This document shows positions 7,231-7,928 of a DNA stretch of 7,928 nt, piece after piece (the first letter of the stretch is position 1; each line of letters starts with the position of its first letter). The notes below the pieces were generated by a model. That model did no database searches, was not told the origin of the DNA, and was given only the letters and a program-made list of their open reading frames with translations. Source of the stretch: Bacteroidaceae bacterium (lineage in GTDB: Bacteria; Bacteroidota; Bacteroidia; Bacteroidales; Bacteroidaceae); contig JAGCWG010000308.1 in assembly GCA_017961965.1 (NCBI GenBank), positions 1-7,928 on the forward strand, given 5' to 3'. Made by a program: the position numbers and the translations under genes.

Positions 7231-7698
7231 ATGAAATCAAATCTGGTTCTTCACAAGAAAACATTCTTTGAGCTTACGAAAGATGAGCTATATGAACTGC
7301 TGCGCATACGTGCGGAGGTGTTCGTCGTTGAGCAGAACTGTCCTTATCAGGACCTCGACTATGACGACCAGCAGGCTATACACCTTTGGCTTACTGTAGA
7401 AGATAAGGTCGTTGCTCTGTGTCGTGTGTGTCCCGCTGGAACTCACATGAATCAAGTGTCTATCGGTCGTGTGATAACAACTGAGCGTGGCAAGGGTTAT
7501 GGAAAGCAGATTATGCTTGCTGGCATTGAGGCTGCAAGGGCACATTTTCATGCACGTCTCATAGACATAGAGGCACAGGAGTATGCACGTGAGTTTTATG
7601 AGAAGGTTGGCTTCAGTCAGACATCTGACACGTTTATGCTTGACGGTATCAAGCATATCAAGATGACATGGAAGGAAGGGGGCAGTGAAGAATCATGA
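7231..7698 (+). CDS. elaA: ElaA-type GNAT N-acetyltransferase
   Basis: This 155-residue cytoplasmic protein belongs to the GNAT acetyl-CoA-dependent acyltransferase superfamily and resembles E. coli ElaA in length and signatures. The N-terminal block LLRIRAEVFVVEQNCPYQ (23-40), followed by DLDYDD (41-46) and HLWL (51-54), is the ElaA hallmark. The acetyl-CoA-binding segment is SIGRVITTERGKGYGKQIM (77-95), with the RGxGxG-like pyrophosphate loop at 86-91. EFYEKVGF (121-128) and HIKM (142-145) complete the GNAT C-terminal half. The acceptor substrate of ElaA proteins is not settled, so no specific reaction is assigned. The ATG at 7231 follows a short leader from the -7 element at 7193-7200 and directly precedes the conserved domain. 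Its TGA overlaps the ATG of the next gene, implying translational coupling with another GNAT protein. Confidence 0.9.
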   Translation: MKSNLVLHKKTFFELTKDELYELLRIRAEVFVVEQNCPYQDLDYDDQQAIHLWLTVEDKVVALCRVCPAGTHMNQVSIGRVITTERGKGYGKQIMLAGIEAARAHFHARLIDIEAQEYAREFYEKVGFSQTSDTFMLDGIKHIKMTWKEGGSEES

Positions 7699-7928
7699 AT
7701 AGAATAATACGTAAGGCAATAAGTTCAGAAGTGGTTGACATCATGGATGTGATAGAGGCAGCCAAGGGCATAATGCGTTCGTCAGGCAATATGCATCAAT
7801 GGGTAGGTGGTTATCCATCGGAGTCTGTTATATTGTCCGACATAGAGCATGAAGTAGGTTATGTGGTAGTGGATAATACAAGGATTGTTGGTTATTTTGC
7901 ATTTATTCCTTCGCCAGACCCTACATAC
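7695..7928 (+). CDS. GNAT-family N-acetyltransferase, 3'-partial
   Basis: The ATG at 7695 overlaps the preceding stop as ATGA, and the frame stays open for 78 codons to the window end. The N-terminus reads MNRIIRKAISSEVVDIMDVI, a typical GNAT opening strand and helix. It continues with MRSSGNMHQWVGGYPS at about residues 27-42, a motif seen in Bacteroidota GNAT proteins. DIEHEVGYVVVDNTRIVGYFAF at about 49-70 fits the strand 2 to strand 3 region, with V..D..IVGY typical of the fold. The acetyl-CoA loop would lie beyond the window, so the catalytic half cannot be checked. It has its own fold and is not a broken end of elaA. Co-expression with elaA is likely; the substrate is unknown. Confidence 0.82.
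   Translation, partial: MNRIIRKAISSEVVDIMDVIEAAKGIMRSSGNMHQWVGGYPSESVILSDIEHEVGYVVVDNTRIVGYFAFIPSPDPTY

Overview
The window looks like chromosomal DNA of a Bacteroidota bacterium, most likely Prevotella or a close relative. The clues are three good matches to the Bacteroidota -7 promoter element TAnnTTTG, A-rich start regions without Shine-Dalgarno sites, an Oar-like TonB-dependent receptor with a carboxypeptidase-regulatory-like N-terminal domain, a BACON-domain lipoprotein with an acidic surface-export signal after the lipid cysteine, and AT-rich simple repeats between genes. All recognisable genes lie on the + strand. The taxonomic call is inference from style, not from a search.

Layout. 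2-754: the 3' part of a membrane-anchored LytTR-type regulator, cut by the window edge. 755-998: a promoter followed by a block of three different short repeats. 999-1874: nadC, quinolinate phosphoribosyltransferase of NAD synthesis. 1875-2120: a strong hairpin and a promoter. 2121-5420: a 1099-residue TonB-dependent outer-membrane receptor. 5442-7037: a surface lipoprotein with a (BACON-OB)x2-OB architecture whose frame carries two TAA stops 30 bases apart near its start. 7038-7230: a textbook intrinsic terminator and a promoter. 7231-7698: an ElaA-type GNAT acetyltransferase. 7695-7928: the start of a second GNAT acetyltransferase overlapping the first by 4 bases (ATGA), cut by the window end.

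How the genes work together. The receptor and the lipoprotein are 21 bases apart and share a promoter (about 2029) and a terminator (7061-7095), so they form a two-gene unit that plausibly makes an outer-membrane import pair: a TonB-driven barrel plus a surface ligand-binding lipoprotein. The substrate cannot be read from the sequence; the OB folds allow a nucleic-acid or oligosaccharide ligand. nadC and the acetyltransferase pair look like separate transcription units.

The most striking observation is the lipoprotein gene. It has an intact signal peptide, lipobox and coding body, with no frameshift, yet codons 46 and 56 are both TAA inside the first BACON domain. TAA, TAG and TGA all act as normal stops elsewhere in this window, so a recent pseudogene, a strain polymorphism or a sequence error is likelier than genetic-code change. 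I found no convincing wholly new defence or mobile system here.
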